NCBI GenBank assembly: GCA_029717555.1
Contig: JAMDHS010000119.1
Location: forward strand, 1 to 52,127
From: Peribolospora baueri
Lineage: Eukaryota > Basidiomycota > Peribolosporomycetes > Peribolosporales > Peribolosporaceae
Direction of reading: 5' to 3'
DNA: 52,127 nucleotides
Shown here: piece by piece, positions 1 to 11,345 of the stretch
How positions within the stretch are numbered: the stretch's first letter is position 1
Layout of the letters: each line of letters opens with the position of its first letter
The notes under the pieces: generated by a model
Seen by the model: the letters and a program-made list of their open reading frames with translations, nothing else
Told to the model about the DNA's origin: nothing
Database searches by the model: none
Program-made: the position numbers and the translations under genes

Positions 1-285
1 TGCCCTTTTTGAGTGTCACGGACGCCCGAGGCCGCTTTTGCCTAGCAGAAACCCCTTCTCGCATACTTGTTTTACCTTACCCTTCTCCTCTCCTCCCTCC
101 CATCAGACGTGACCTGATCCAATGCCAAATCGCGGTCTTGCAACCGGATATTAGAATAGAAGAAACGGCGCCGCCATGGATGGAATAGAAGAAACGCTAC
201 CTACCGTCTTGGATGGCGCCTGTGATCGACGATGACGTTGCTGCTGAGTGAGGCGCACCCACCCACGCGCGTGTCACGGACGGGC

Positions 286-313
286 CGTGTGTGCGTGCGT
301 GCGTGTGTGCGTG
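286..313. repeat. GT/GC-rich microsatellite
   Basis: A run of alternating GTGT and GTGC tetramers. With a CTTC tetramer run at 453-475 it occupies the stretch downstream of the P450 gene. No gene was recognised in positions 1-506. Confidence 0.8.
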
Positions 314-506
314 TTATGTTGAATAACGTGTTCTCGTTCTCGGATCCCGACTGGGACTGGACGAGAAGGATGTAACCAGTGTTGTGTACAATGAAGGCTA
401 CGAGACGTCCTCCCTCCCGTCCAGCGTGCTTCTAGAAGATCACAATTTTTTCTCCTTCCTTCCTTCCTTCCTTCCGACAAGGCGAGACCCGGTCCCGCCC
501 GCCCGC

Positions 507-3005
507 TCACTCACCCCTCTTTTCCCCTCCCCCACCTCTCCTTCTCCTCACAAACGCCTTCACGTCCCCTTTCGTCTGCGCCGCGCCCAAGCCCGCGCGG
601 CTCGGGTCGAAGGACGGCACGCGGATCGTCCGCTCCGCCCGCGGCCGTCGTCCCTTCTCCGTCTCCGTCTCTGTTTCTGTTTCTGCCCCCGCTTCTTTTT
701 CTCCCCGCTGGGACGGCTGTCGATCGAGGACGGGCACGAGGTCGCCCTCGACGTGCTTGCCCTTTTCGTCGACGAGATCCGAGATGGAGAGGTCGAGGTG
801 GCGGAGGCAATAGAGGGTGAAGATGCGTAGCTCGAGGGTGGCGAAGAATCGGCCTGTGGGCGAGGTGTGGCCGACGAGGCAACGGGTATGGGGGAGCGAG
901 GGGACGTGGCGTGATGGGATGGAAACGAAGTGAGGAGACATGGACACGGACACGGGCCGTCGATGCGAGGCAGCGTGTACCCTGTTCTGATCCTTCCACT
1001 TGATCCTCCTCCGCTCGCTCACCTTCGCACTTGGACACGCCACCTCCGAAAGGCATCGTCGGGTTAGAGATCACCTTGCCGTCCTTCCGGAACTTTGGGT
1101 TGCCGAGGAACCGATCAGGCATGAACGCCTCGGGGCGGTCGTGCACGCCGGTGTCGACGTGCGTCATTCGGGTGGAGCACATCACGATGTCGCCCTTCTG
1201 TAGCGCGTAGGTCTTCTGAACGGACGTCGAGGTCGAAGAGGGCGAGGGCGAGGGCGAGCAAGGCACGGAGCCCGCGATGGTCGCTTCCTTGGTCACCAGC
1301 CGGATCGAGGACGCCGAAACGCACATGCGAAGGCTGTGAAGGAAATCGGACGACGCCCCACGCCAAAGGTCCGCGCTCGGACAGGAGGTTAGAGCGTGCC
1401 ATTTTCGTACGCACAGCGGCAGGGCATACTCACACCTCGTCGATCGTCGAAGTCAGCAACGGGAACAAGCTGTCGAGTGCGGAGACATCCTTGAGAAGGT
1501 CGGCGAATCTAACGTCCTCCGTAAGCTCGCCAAAATAGGTTTGTTCCGCGCGCTCCAGCTCGGAGCGTAACTGGGAAAGAAGGGTGGGCTCTTGGTAGAG
1601 GATGACCACCACCCAGAAGGCGACCCACGGAGCGTTCGCCTGTACCAAAGAGGAAAGTCGGAGGATTCGCGTGTGCTTGAGTCTTGAACGAGCACACCTA
1701 CTTCGGAGAACCGTACACCGCCGCATTAGTAGCGGTGGTCACTTCCGCTCACTTCTAGAGCCCACAGGTCGGAAACGAGACTGGCATGCAGCTGAGTTGC
1801 CTGGGATTGGTCAACTTGCAAAGGTTAGCGATACAGTCCACGCGAGGGCGGTCCAGCAGCCTTCCGGGCTTGCTCACAGGCCAGTCAAAGCGCCTCGTCA
1901 ATTGGATGATGTCGTTGACAAGCTCAAAAGCGCCTTCGATCCGACCAGTGTCCTCGTCCCCGTACTTCTCGAGATAGTCCTTCATGGTTTGCTGCAGTCT
2001 CGTCCTGGCCTCGATGCCCTTCCTGACGGTGAAGGAAGGCAGTCCGACGGCCATGAAGGGAAACCAGTTGTCAAATTCCCATAAATCATCCGCGGAATTG
2101 GTCGGGAAGTCGGGCCCAAAGAAAGCCCTCGCGGAGGAGCCGTAGATGAGCGACAGTAGCGGGCCCTTGAGCTGGAGCGTCGCGCCTTGAGAGGGTACGC
2201 TCGCCATGAAGCCTTCGAAGGCGGCGATGAGGCTGTCGACATAGCTAGACACTAGAGGACCTAATGCGTTCTTGGACAAACCCCTGTGCGAAGTTTGATC
2301 CAAGTTAGCCAAACATGGACGAGCCATTGGGTCCAGCTTGCATCGTCTGATGCGACAAAATTAAGCCGCTGCCCTCACCGATGGTGAACGGGGAAATATT
2401 CCTTCTGCATGCTGTCGAAGACTCGATCTGACATGCCGAAGCATTGTTTGCTGAACTGGAAGCGGATGGGAATAAAGGTGAAGGTCGAAGGGTCCTACAG
2501 AGGATTGGGCGATGCCAAAAGGTGGTTAACGCTCCTGCCCTCGTTGGGTGAAAGCTAGAAGACGTGCGCCGATAGTCAGTCAGTCAGTCAAGCCACCTTG
2601 TAAACGTTGTTGATCACGATAGGCGATGTGACATGAATGAGCTTTTTCGGCCCGATCTTTGCCGCCCATATGTCTCCGTACTGGATGGGTGAATGCCGAT
2701 GGGATAGATGTCAGTTAAGTCGGGCCCTGCCCTGCGTGCGGCGAGGGAAGCAAGGAAGACGGACAGCTGACCTTGGCCGTGTTCCTCACGAGGAAGCCGT
2801 CAGGATCCTTACCAAACTCGAGCGCGCTGTTCAGGATGGGCACCCAGCTCTTGACCACCGGTGGGCGTTCGTAACCTGGCGTTTTTTGTCGTTTGCTGGT
2901 GAGGAGGTAGACGAGCGCCGCCGCGAGCACGCACAGGAGAGCGTTGGCCGCCAGCGTGCGGTCCTCCTTGGCTGTGTGAGAGGCAGCGTCCGCCCAAGTG
3001 GTCAT
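507..3005 (-). CDS. Cytochrome P450, CYP7/CYP8-like, multi-exon
   Basis: Haem-thiolate monooxygenase, probably anchored in the ER. The N-terminus (start 3005) has a hydrophobic segment, LLCVLAAALVYLL, followed by a proline-rich hinge (YERPPVVKSWVPI). The middle exon (about 1755-2300) carries helix-rich sequence. The I-helix exon near 1600 reads ANAPWVAFWVVVIL, the pattern of CYP7, CYP8 and prostacyclin synthase, without the usual acid-threonine pair. The haem loop PFGGGVSKCEGRFFA is split by an intron at 854-1022: exon sequence ends GAAG before GTGAGC and resumes after CACAG, restoring the Gly codon. The last exon runs to a stop at 507 and ends in a low-complexity Glu/Thr and Arg/Gly tail. 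A TATA-like box lies about 55 bases upstream of the ATG. The substrate cannot be told from sequence; sterol or lipid oxidation is only inference. Other junctions are approximate. Confidence 0.85.
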
Positions 3006-3058
3006 CGCAAAGGTCGATGTGGTCAGAGACGAAGAAGAGGTGAGTGCGACGACGGCGC

Positions 3059-3065
3059 ATATATA
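3059..3065 (-). promoter_or_regulatory. TATA box of the P450 gene
   Basis: On the minus strand this reads TATATAT, about 55 bases before the P450 start codon at 3005. Spacing and orientation fit a core promoter element. Confidence 0.5.
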
Positions 3066-3807
3066 GTCTCGTCATCTGGACATGCACGCCGAGAATACCT
3101 CCACGCCACAGCTTCCGTCCCGCTAACACTCGAGCTCCACTTCATTCGCTTCTTGAGCTCATGTAGACGCCTCCATTCCGACTCCGCGGATACCTTGTTC
3201 CGGCATCGATGGCGACGGCGGAGAGCCGCGGGAACGACTCGGCTTTAATTCTGCCGAGGCAACTCGCGCGCCTCGTCAAGGAAGCGGGATGAAGTGCCAG
3301 GTATGCAAACGTAGCTCGACACAGGCTCGCCCATCGTCCGTCGCGGTTCAACCGGCCTGCTCTGAGCGTCGTCGTGTCTAGCACCCTGTTTCTGCGGGAC
3401 CCAATAGTCGCAACCTCGCTAGTCACTGAGAACCATAACCGGTGCTTGCATGTCACCATGAAAACTGAGAGCAAGCGCGCACTGATGATGGCGGTCGTCA
3501 TCTTTCGTCCAGGCTCTCTCTCATGCAAAGAGACCGACAACGGGGCCGCACGAGGACTACAAGCGGGGGCGGCGAAATGGAGAACTTTTGTTTAAAAAAC
3601 TGGATTTGACGTCGAATGGCCACAGGACAGCCAGGTCCTGCGAACGAGGGCACAGAATTCACACCATCGACGACGTCGCTCAGACGGCCTCCCACTGTAC
3701 ACACGTGTCCGAGAGGAAACGAGTCGGCAAGTGAGCTATGACGGCACTAGACGCCAGAGAAAAACGGTCGAAACGAGCGGATAGACACCCAACGTCCATG
3801 AGTTTCG
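3066..3807. other. Intergenic, no gene seen
   Basis: Between the P450 promoter and the 3' end of the inositol monophosphatase gene. Open frames here are short, lack recognisable motifs, and overlap one another on both strands. Confidence 0.5.
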
Positions 3808-5695
3808 TCATGACGTCTGTACACTCACCTCTTCCACCGCGCTGTAGAACTCCTTCACAATCTTCTCCTGCGCCTTCCTCCCTTCCGCAGAGCCTTTCTC
3901 GCCAATGCCACGCACGACGAGGTACCGGCGTCCAGTCAGGATTTCTACGGTAACCTCGCCCAGCTCGTCCGGGCTGACCGACTCGGTGTGCGCTTTCGAG
4001 CCGACAACGATCGCGCCTGCCTCTTGGGCGATGACTGGATGTCCCGGTCGGGGTATGGACAGCGGGTTATGCAGATCGATAATGAGTGGATTGAAGCCAG
4101 TCGATAACGGTTCAAGGTCCGACACGTTCGCGACGACTCACCGATGCCGGCGCACACATCCCATGCCCAGCAGCCGATCTCCCAATACCTGCATGAAATC
4201 CGGAATGCGTCCACCGGTTCATCTCAGCTCTCGCGGGAGCTCATGCGCAAGTACGAAGAAAAGAAAACAAAAGACGTACATGTCCTCCTGTCCAGCAGCT
4301 ACGTGACAGTAATGCAAGGCAGCCGAGCTGCGGAATGCGGAGTGACGGTAGTAATAGCATAAGTTGAATCAATCACGCCGGAAGCACAGGTTCAAAAGGG
4401 GTGCCCGAGGCGCAGTCGTGCCGACAGCAAAGGAAAACGGGCATAACTCGCTCACCCGATGCTCCGGATCCCCTGGCACATCAGTCCGCCAACGACCTTC
4501 TGCGCGCCCGCCTCCTCCCTGCCATCACCTGCAAGGCGCTCGAACGACCTTGCCTTCTTGTCCATGATGTCCTTGCGCCTATCGCTCCCCCATTCCAGGC
4601 CGACAAGGGCGGAGCCAAGGGAAGAGAGAGGAGGCGCGGGCTGAACGAGCGGGAGACGGCGCGGGTCAGGGTTTTGAGGGGTGCGAACGAAGGAGCCTTG
4701 GCCGGCTACACCGGTGTAGAGGTGGTCGATGAAAGGCGCATAGATTACGCCTGTCGGTCGATCGTAGACGGCCGATGATTGTCATTCAGACGACCAAACA
4801 GGCGGGCGCAATGCATTCGAAAATCGAATTGCCCTTAAAACGCACCGAGGACGGGCTTTTTCTTGTACGTGAAGCCCAGCGAGATAGCTACCCAGGGGAA
4901 ACCGTGAATGAAGTTGGTCGTACCTGTGGGAAATCGTTTGAAGAGGAGTCACATTAGCGCAAGGTTTCGATTGTGGAGGATAGGGAGGGCAGACGTAGTG
5001 ATGAAAATCTAGGGCATACCATCGATGGGGTCGCAGATCCAAGTTGGGTCGTCCTGGAGAGCGATGACAGACCAAGCTGAGCGGCGGACTGCACTCCGCG
5101 GCCGGAACGCATGAATGCACACGGCGGTCTCACTGTGATCTGATTCTTCTCGCCAGCGGCCCACGACTCCTCTCCGACGAACCTGGGGGGAGTCAGAAAC
5201 GGTAGAGATGCGATGAGCGCCAGCCGTGCCCTCGCGCTCAGGATTGCCTCACTAGACGCACTTGTGAGTCGGGAAAGCTTCAAAAATGGCATTTTTGACC
5301 ATTTTCTCAACCGCCTGGTCCGTCTCTGTGACCAGCTGTTGGAGTCGAAGCAAGTCGTCAATGAGAACTGAGAGCGGTTGACGCCAGGAAACGGCCCCTG
5401 TACAGCTGGGATCCCTCTTGAAGAACAGGTCAGCTCACATCAACACTGTTCTTCTTCTCATCATATCCGGCAGCGCTCTTGAAACGATTCTCGGAACCCT
5501 CGACGATGGCCGCACCGGCCTGTTTGGCCAAGAGGCTATGTTTATACGGGACAGCGAAGGAGGTCGCAGAGGCCATGCAATCAGACCAGGCTCGTCTCTA
5601 GAAGATGCTGACAGTTCAAACGCAGACAGACAAATAGCAAAAGCTGAGGCTCACACGGCGAACTCCAAGATGGCGTTGAGGTCAAGCTCCGACAT
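3808..5695 (-). CDS. Inositol monophosphatase (QutG-like)
   Basis: Mg-dependent, Li-sensitive-type phosphatase that hydrolyses inositol monophosphates, or a related sugar phosphate in QutG proteins. The start at 5695 gives MSELDLNAILEF. Exons then read LLAKQAGAAIVEGSENRFK, ETDQAVEKMVKNAIFEAFP and FVGEESWAAG. Motif 1 follows as DPIDGTTNFIHGFPWVAIS near 5000-5050, supplying metal ligands. Later exons give GVIYAPFIDHLYTGVAGQG (4700-4760), LHYCHVAAGQEDMY (about 4270-4330) and motif 2, WAWDVCAGIVIAQEAGA (4040-4170). At least seven exons with GTGAG-type donors are visible. The first intron uses GTGAGC after GCCGT and resumes after ACATAG. The final codons near 3810-3835 contain GAGGTGAGT, so either the stop at 3808 is real or one further small exon follows. 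Conserved in fungi; it shares a short divergent promoter with the CCCH gene. Confidence 0.9.
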
Positions 5696-5832
5696 GATTG
5701 CGTGCGTGTGGTAAGACGAGAGTCGACTCTCCTACGAAGAAGGGGGGGGATGGGTCAATCGGCGGTGCGCTGGTCGTCGCCGCAGTATTAGAACGTGATC
5801 GACAACGGATTACGAGTTGAACATCAACAACC
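5696..5832. promoter_or_regulatory. Bidirectional promoter, IMPase and CCCH gene
   Basis: Only 137 bases separate the two ATGs, which point away from each other. Both core promoters and 5' leaders must lie here or within the first exons. No TATA box is evident. Confidence 0.6.
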
Positions 5833-7492
5833 ATGTCCGACGACGCCAAGATCCTCGCTCAGATAGCCAAAGTGGCAGGTGCGTGCGTGAGGGGGGATAG
5901 GAGACTGGATGGCGCATTTAAAGCGGTTTGGATCGTAGTATACATAGCCATCTCCTCCTTGCGCGCTCCTTCACGTCACAGGAGCCATCAACCGTCACAA
6001 AGCTGCGGGATCACAACCACCAAGCTACAGGGCAACACAACCACCAAGCTACAGAGCAGCACAACCACAAGGATTTAAGCCGGCAGCGGCGGTACGACCA
6101 CCGCCCTCCTCTTCCTCTGATGTTCTCGTTCAGATAGCAAAGGTTGCTGGTACGTACAGGAAAATCTACTGGCGTGACGGGAATTTCGCATAGATCGCTC
6201 TCCTTTTCTGGCCCGCGCAGGCGCGATAAATCGCCACAAGGCCACTGCCACTGGAGCAGCCATTCCTCGGCCACCCCCGGCGGAACGGATCACTCCCGTC
6301 CATGGAACACGTCGACTCCCTACAAGAACCAATAAGACTCTTGTAAAGGGCAAGGTGCCCTTTCAACATAGACCAGGGAGGGGAAAGGCTCCCGCCAAGG
6401 GGAAGGCCGTGTTTCAACCCCGACAGAAAAAACGGCTGTGCAGCTTTTTCACTCGCAGAGGTCTGCGGCAGCTTCTTGTTTTCGTAATCTTGCTTTTTAA
6501 GCTCACGTCGTCCTTGTTTGATGCTACCTGTCTTTCGAAACCGCCGCGTCTTTCTAGGTCGTTGCAACAGGGGCCTCACATGTCCGTTCGTACATGACGC
6601 CTCCAAAACGGCAATATGCCCCCGCTTCCTACGTCGCTCTTGCCCCGACACGGCCGAATCCTGTCCACTGAGTCACGAACCCAACGACCACCGGATGCCC
6701 TTCTGCCACCACTTTTCCAAGCGAGGCGAGTGCCGCAGCGGCGACTCGTGCCCCTACCCGCACATCAAGCTAGCCGATGATGCGCCCGTCTGCCCTGGTT
6801 TTGCCCGGCTGGGTTGGTGCGAGAACGGAGCGAACTGCAACAAGCGGCACACGTGGGAGTGTCCTGAATTTGCGGAGAAGGGGGTGTGTCGTCGGCCCAA
6901 GTGCAAGTTACCTCATATCCTTCGAGCCGAGCGAGCTAGGGCTAAGAAGCGGCCTGCTGGCGGTGAAGATGACTCGGACGCGGGCCCGGTGGCCAAGAAA
7001 GCTCGCGTCCCTGGAGAGGACAAGGGTAAGGGTAAATCATCGGCAACGGACGTTGATGGAAGTTTAAAGATTAAAGCAGCGGCAGCAGCCTCGCCGAATG
7101 AGAGCAACGTCCGGGACCACGCGGACTTTGTCCGCTTTGGGGATGACACAGACGAGGACGACTTGTTGGATCAGGCGGACTTTGTGGCGTTTGGTGACAT
7201 GGACGAGGAGGAACTTTTTGACGAGGAGGAAGAGGAGGAGGGGAGGGAGGAAGCGGAAGAGGAGGAAGGGGAAGGGAAGGGGGAAGGAGAGGAAGAAGAG
7301 GAAGAGGAAGAAGACGAGGAAGAGGAAGAAGATGAGGAAAAGGAAGAGGAAGAGGTGGGAGAGGGAGGCGAGCAAGTTGGCGCCGACTCCGTGTCCATGG
7401 ACAACCACTATGCAAGCGAAGGCGGGGGTGCAGAGGAGAAAGAAAACGATGATGGCGGTGGAGAGATGTCGACTTCCGCGCCTCCGTCTTGA
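5833..7492 (+). CDS. CCCH zinc-finger protein, ZC3H3/Red5-like
   Basis: Nuclear RNA-binding protein, probably in mRNA 3'-end processing, export or RNA surveillance, by analogy with ZC3H3 and fission yeast Red5. Exons 5833-5878, 5982-6149, 6221-6460 and 6558-7492 sum to 1389 bases (462 residues). The third intron splits the first zinc finger, C-SFFTRRGR-C-NRGLT-C-PFV-H. Four more CCCH-type units follow (CPRFLRRSC, CHHFSKRGEC, CPGFARLGWC, CPEFAEKGVC), giving the five-finger array typical of this family. Basic, nuclear-localisation-like stretches (AKKRPAG, VAKKARV) come next, then a long Glu/Asp tail. The N-terminus carries two copies of the segment QIAKVAGAINRHKA, each cut by a phase-1 intron at the same place. 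The fingers make the class secure; the ortholog assignment is inference. Confidence 0.88.
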
Positions 7493-8347
7493 CACGAGAG
7501 CGTGGTGGAAGCGCTGGTGGAAGGAGAGGGAGCTGGGCGCTGAACGCGCTGTATTTCGACGCTGGTATGTAATGGCGATTTGTTATCCTGAGCAGCCACA
7601 GCAGAACGCCTCCCTATCTTTGCATTTACAAGTTTTAGCCTTGATCCTTCCCCCAAGCAACGCCCAGCACTCTCTTTCTAGTAAACGCCTATCCTTAGTC
7701 TTCCTCTCGTTGGACCAGGCCGTCCCGTCAACCACGCTCGTTCAAGAAACTCAGCTACGCCCGTCGCTTAGTGTCTGAAGTCACACCCGCCCGCGGGGCG
7801 CTGTCCGTTCCTTCACACCTACACGCACCCCTCCTTGATCCTCACCTCGCCCCTCCCCCTTCCCAGTGCCAAACATGTACTACGAGATCACCGTCAAACC
7901 AAGCAAGCCCTGCCGTCAACACCGTCTCCTTTCCGCGGGCGACCCAGACGGCCGTTGCCTAGCCCATCTCTCACGCCGTCGGCATGGGGAGCGATCCGCA
8001 AGTGCTTGTCCCTGCGTTCCACTCCGCTGACTGAACGGATGGAACGTGGCTTTCTTTGGCGTGACCCGTTTTGTCTCCTACTTGTTGGTGTGATCGTTCT
8101 TGTCAAGGAAATGCACGACCACTGAGGGGATAGGATTACGATTGTATGACGCATTCTCAACGATTGGCGAGGGTCATCAGTTCGTAGGTCATGATGGCAT
8201 AGGGGGACACATGTGAAGGGGGATACATATATGATCACACGGGGAGCACACGACTGAAGCCAGACAAGAGGTGTGTGCACGAAAAAGACTCGGAGGAGGA
8301 CAAAGGGTTGAAGACCGAATGTTCGTCCGCCATATGTCCACCAAGCC
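7493..8347. other. Convergent intergenic region
   Basis: Two genes end toward each other here, so both 3' untranslated regions and polyadenylation signals should lie within these 855 bases. No coding potential was recognised. Confidence 0.5.
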
Positions 8348-10136
8348 TCACCAGCCAAACACCATATCGCTAATCTTACTCATGTACCCTCCTCCTTCCT
8401 GGAACCTGCCCGCCTTGTTCGACCCTGACTGTGGAGTCTGCGGTTCCTTGAACAAGCTAGCCGGCGGACCGGTGGGCCTGGAGAGGAAGCTACCCGGACC
8501 GATGCTCTTCGGTCGTTCGCCGCGACCGGCGGCCGACCTTAACGCCGGGGCGTTCATGACGGCGATCCGTCGCACGTTGGCCGGCGTAGATGCTCGACCG
8601 GGAGTCCCTACCGAGCCGCCCGCACCGGTGCCCGTACCGATAATCGGCGAGGGCGCACTGTGGACCCCCACGTCGCCGTTCATCACCGACGCCGAAGTGG
8701 TCTGGCTGGAGGGAGCGAGGTATGGGAACAAGCCGGCTTGTGCCGCCGCGTCCTCGTCGGCCCACTTGATGCCGACCATGAGCACACCGCCGATACTTTC
8801 GCCGTTTCTGCGCACCATCCTCGCGGCCACCCAGCTCTGCTTGAATGTCACCTCTACCCAGTTCCCATCCGCTGGACCCAGCTCCTGGCGAACGATATCC
8901 GGAGGGTCGAAGAAGTGGGAAAGAATGACAGCGGCTGTATCGACGGGGAAGCCGAAGAAGATAACCCTGCGAAGGTTCTCCGGGTCCGAGGAGCCTTCCG
9001 TTCGAGGCGGCAAAGGCCGTTCGTCCGAACCGTTGGCAGTTTTGTCAGGGGCAGCGACGGCGCTGCAGACAGGGAGCCGAGGTTCTTAAATGTCAGCTTG
9101 CAATCGAGATAACTGAAAAGAGAAGGAACTCACTTTCCAGGGGTACCGTTCGCAGGACCGGGCATCTGCTCCATATCTTCCAAGCTAACCACCGGTGGAG
9201 CATCCTCGTCCTCCATGGGCACATGCCCACCAGCTTGACGACCTTTTGTTCGGCCGAATAGGCCGCCGCCCAAGTCGGAGAAAGAGGCACGTTGGAAGCT
9301 GAGATCAGAGGATGACGAGCGGTGGGGACTGGTTAATGGGGAGAGGAGCAGAAGGGAAGAATCAATATCCGACTTCAGAGACACGTCTCTACACGCGCAT
9401 GGAGAGCGAATGAAGTCGCGGCGCAGACTTTACTCACTGGTCTCGTCCAAAAAGGCCCGAGCCTGACTGATCAAATCGCGATGGAGAGGATAGATCGAGT
9501 GAAGATCGACTGGCAGAGGCGCTCCAGAGGCCGCCGCCATCGTCTTTGGTTGGGGGTGAGTAGGTTGACTGGAGCAGATAGGAGAGAGATAACATTGTGA
9601 GCACCTCTACCAGTCGGAAAACGCTAAATTTGCAACGTCCTACTCACCCGCCTCTGCTCAGTGTTACTCAGATAGCCCGGAAGATACACGGTCTGCGGCT
9701 GCTCCGCAGGCGACGAGCCAAATAGCGGCGCCATCGAGGAGGACGAGGCGGCAGTACGACCGTATGGCGACACATTCGTGCCGCTCGCCATCGAGGAGGA
9801 CGCGGTGGTGGTGCGACCGTATGGCGACGAGTTCGTGCCGCTGGGAGTACCGCTCGCACCAAAACCGTAGCCGAAGTTTCCGACTTGGCCGCCGCCGACT
9901 CCAGGCGTGCCTGCCCGAGGAAAGGTATTCTGACCCACAGGGGTGCCTGCTCGCGCAAAGTTACTCTGGCTTGCATTGCCGCCGAAGGCACCACCGAAAC
10001 GCTGCTGCTGGGGCGTGCCTTGCTGCTGTTGCTGCTGCTGTTGTTGCTGAGGCACGCCTTGTTGGGGCGTTTGAGTGGCGAAGCCGAAGGGTAAAGATTG
10101 GGAAGTGGCAAAGCGGTTCTGACTGGAGCCAAACAT
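8348..10136 (-). CDS. NUP53: Nucleoporin Nup53/Nup35-type
   Basis: Structural nucleoporin of the inner ring that links membrane and scaffold. The start at 10136 gives MFGSSQNRF. The first exon is low-complexity: FG dipeptides, a glutamine run near 10020-10050, and repeats such as TPVGQNTFPRAGTP and NSSPYGRTT. Middle exons carry APLPVDLHSIYPLHRDLISQA (about 9470-9530) and FSDLGGGLFGR. The last large exon (8348-about 9068) holds the family's RRM-like fold: VIFFGFPVDTAAVILSHFF, then WVEVTFKQSWVAARMVRRNG and VLMVGIKW. The protein ends in the amphipathic membrane-binding helix YMSKISDMVFGW; the FGW ending matches vertebrate Nup35. The acceptor before the last exon is TCTGCAG near 9069. The gene is convergent with the CCCH gene. 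Confidence 0.9.
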
Positions 10137-10739
10137 GGTAGCGATGGTGTGAGGAAGGAGGAAGAAGGAGATCCAAAGTTGGTGGCCTGCGAGGCCGGAC
10201 GAGGGGTACAATGGCAAGTTAGGACATTCCCGTCTCCGTCGCGAGCAAGCACAAGCAGAGCGCGGACGGTAGACGGTTAGGGTTGGCCGCAGCGCGATCG
10301 CGGTCGCATGTGGAACCGTCTTGAGGTCACGTGGACACGACCTTGTGGTATGTGTTGCAATCCCCGCCTAACTCCGACTGCTCCTGGCTCCCAACATATT
10401 GAACCCCGTTGGTTTATGTAGAATCTACGTCTCGTGTATGTAAACGACCCTTTTCGCCCTGTTCCGAGCAGGGAAACCAGAAATCGCTCTCGCGCTAACA
10501 CCGAGCACGTAAACGCGAGTCACAACCTGAAGCGCACGCGGTCGGCCTGGAGGGAGCATGTCTTCGGTAAACGCAACATGCCTCGGCCTCCGGTCATCCA
10601 CCAAGTCAAAACAAGGTAGGTTCTTTCTTGCGCACGATAATTTATGGCGCCTGGTGGGTGAGCCATGGTTGGCCTCCATACCGGGTCCGTGCTTGGACCC
10701 AATGGTTGACCTTGTCGACCCGCTTTCTGTCTGCGCCTT

Positions 10740-11345
10740 TTGGCTCACTCAATGCCGGCACAAATTTTCCACGAGTTCACCGAAGAATTGATGAAGGAGA
10801 GACCCGTAACCCAAGGAATCCGCCAGCGAGGACCTCCTCAAAAAAGCCGACCAAGTGCCCCCGCACAGACCATCCGACCACGCCATCGATATCGAGCTCG
10901 GCACGACTCCTCCCTTCGGACGACTATACAGCCTCTCCGAACGGGAACTTGAACTTCGCATCTGGATCGATGAGAACCTCGCCCGCGGGTTCATCCGCCC
11001 GTCGAAATCGCCCGCAGGTGCTCCAATTCTCTTCGTCAAGAAGAAATCCGGGGAACTCCGCCTCTGCGTCGATTATCGAGGACTCAATTCCATCATCCGC
11101 AAGAACCGGCTCGCCTTGCCCCACATCTCCGACACCTTGGACCGATTGCGCGGCGCACGAAGCCATCACTTCGTGGCCGGAGCCCACCAGCCTCACCGAG
11201 CTTCTCTCGTTTCTGGGCTTCGCCAACTTCTACAGGCGATTCATCAACGGCTACTCGCGCACCATTCTTCCGTTTACCCGACTACTCAAGAAAGAGCAAG
11301 CCAACGCTCCCTTCGCTTTCGATCTTGATTCTCAACACGTCTTGA
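10740..11345 (+). mobile_element. Ty3/Gypsy retrotransposon fossil (pol fragment)
   Basis: Broken fragment of a Ty3/Gypsy LTR-element polyprotein. Recognisable parts are the start of the reverse transcriptase ([36 protein letters not shown]) and the connector toward RNase H ([30 protein letters not shown]). No LTRs, gag or integrase were seen. The 600 bases before it, upstream of the nucleoporin gene, hold no gene and may contain more degraded element sequence. Good residue conservation suggests a relatively young fragment. Confidence 0.85.

Noticed and set aside
384-830. 148-residue plus-strand frame near the left edge
   Set aside because: Antisense to the last P450 exon; includes simple repeats and no motif.
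10434-10740. Possible small gene between the nucleoporin gene and the retroelement fossil
   Set aside because: Frames are short, overlap on both strands, and part of the region is probably degraded element sequence.
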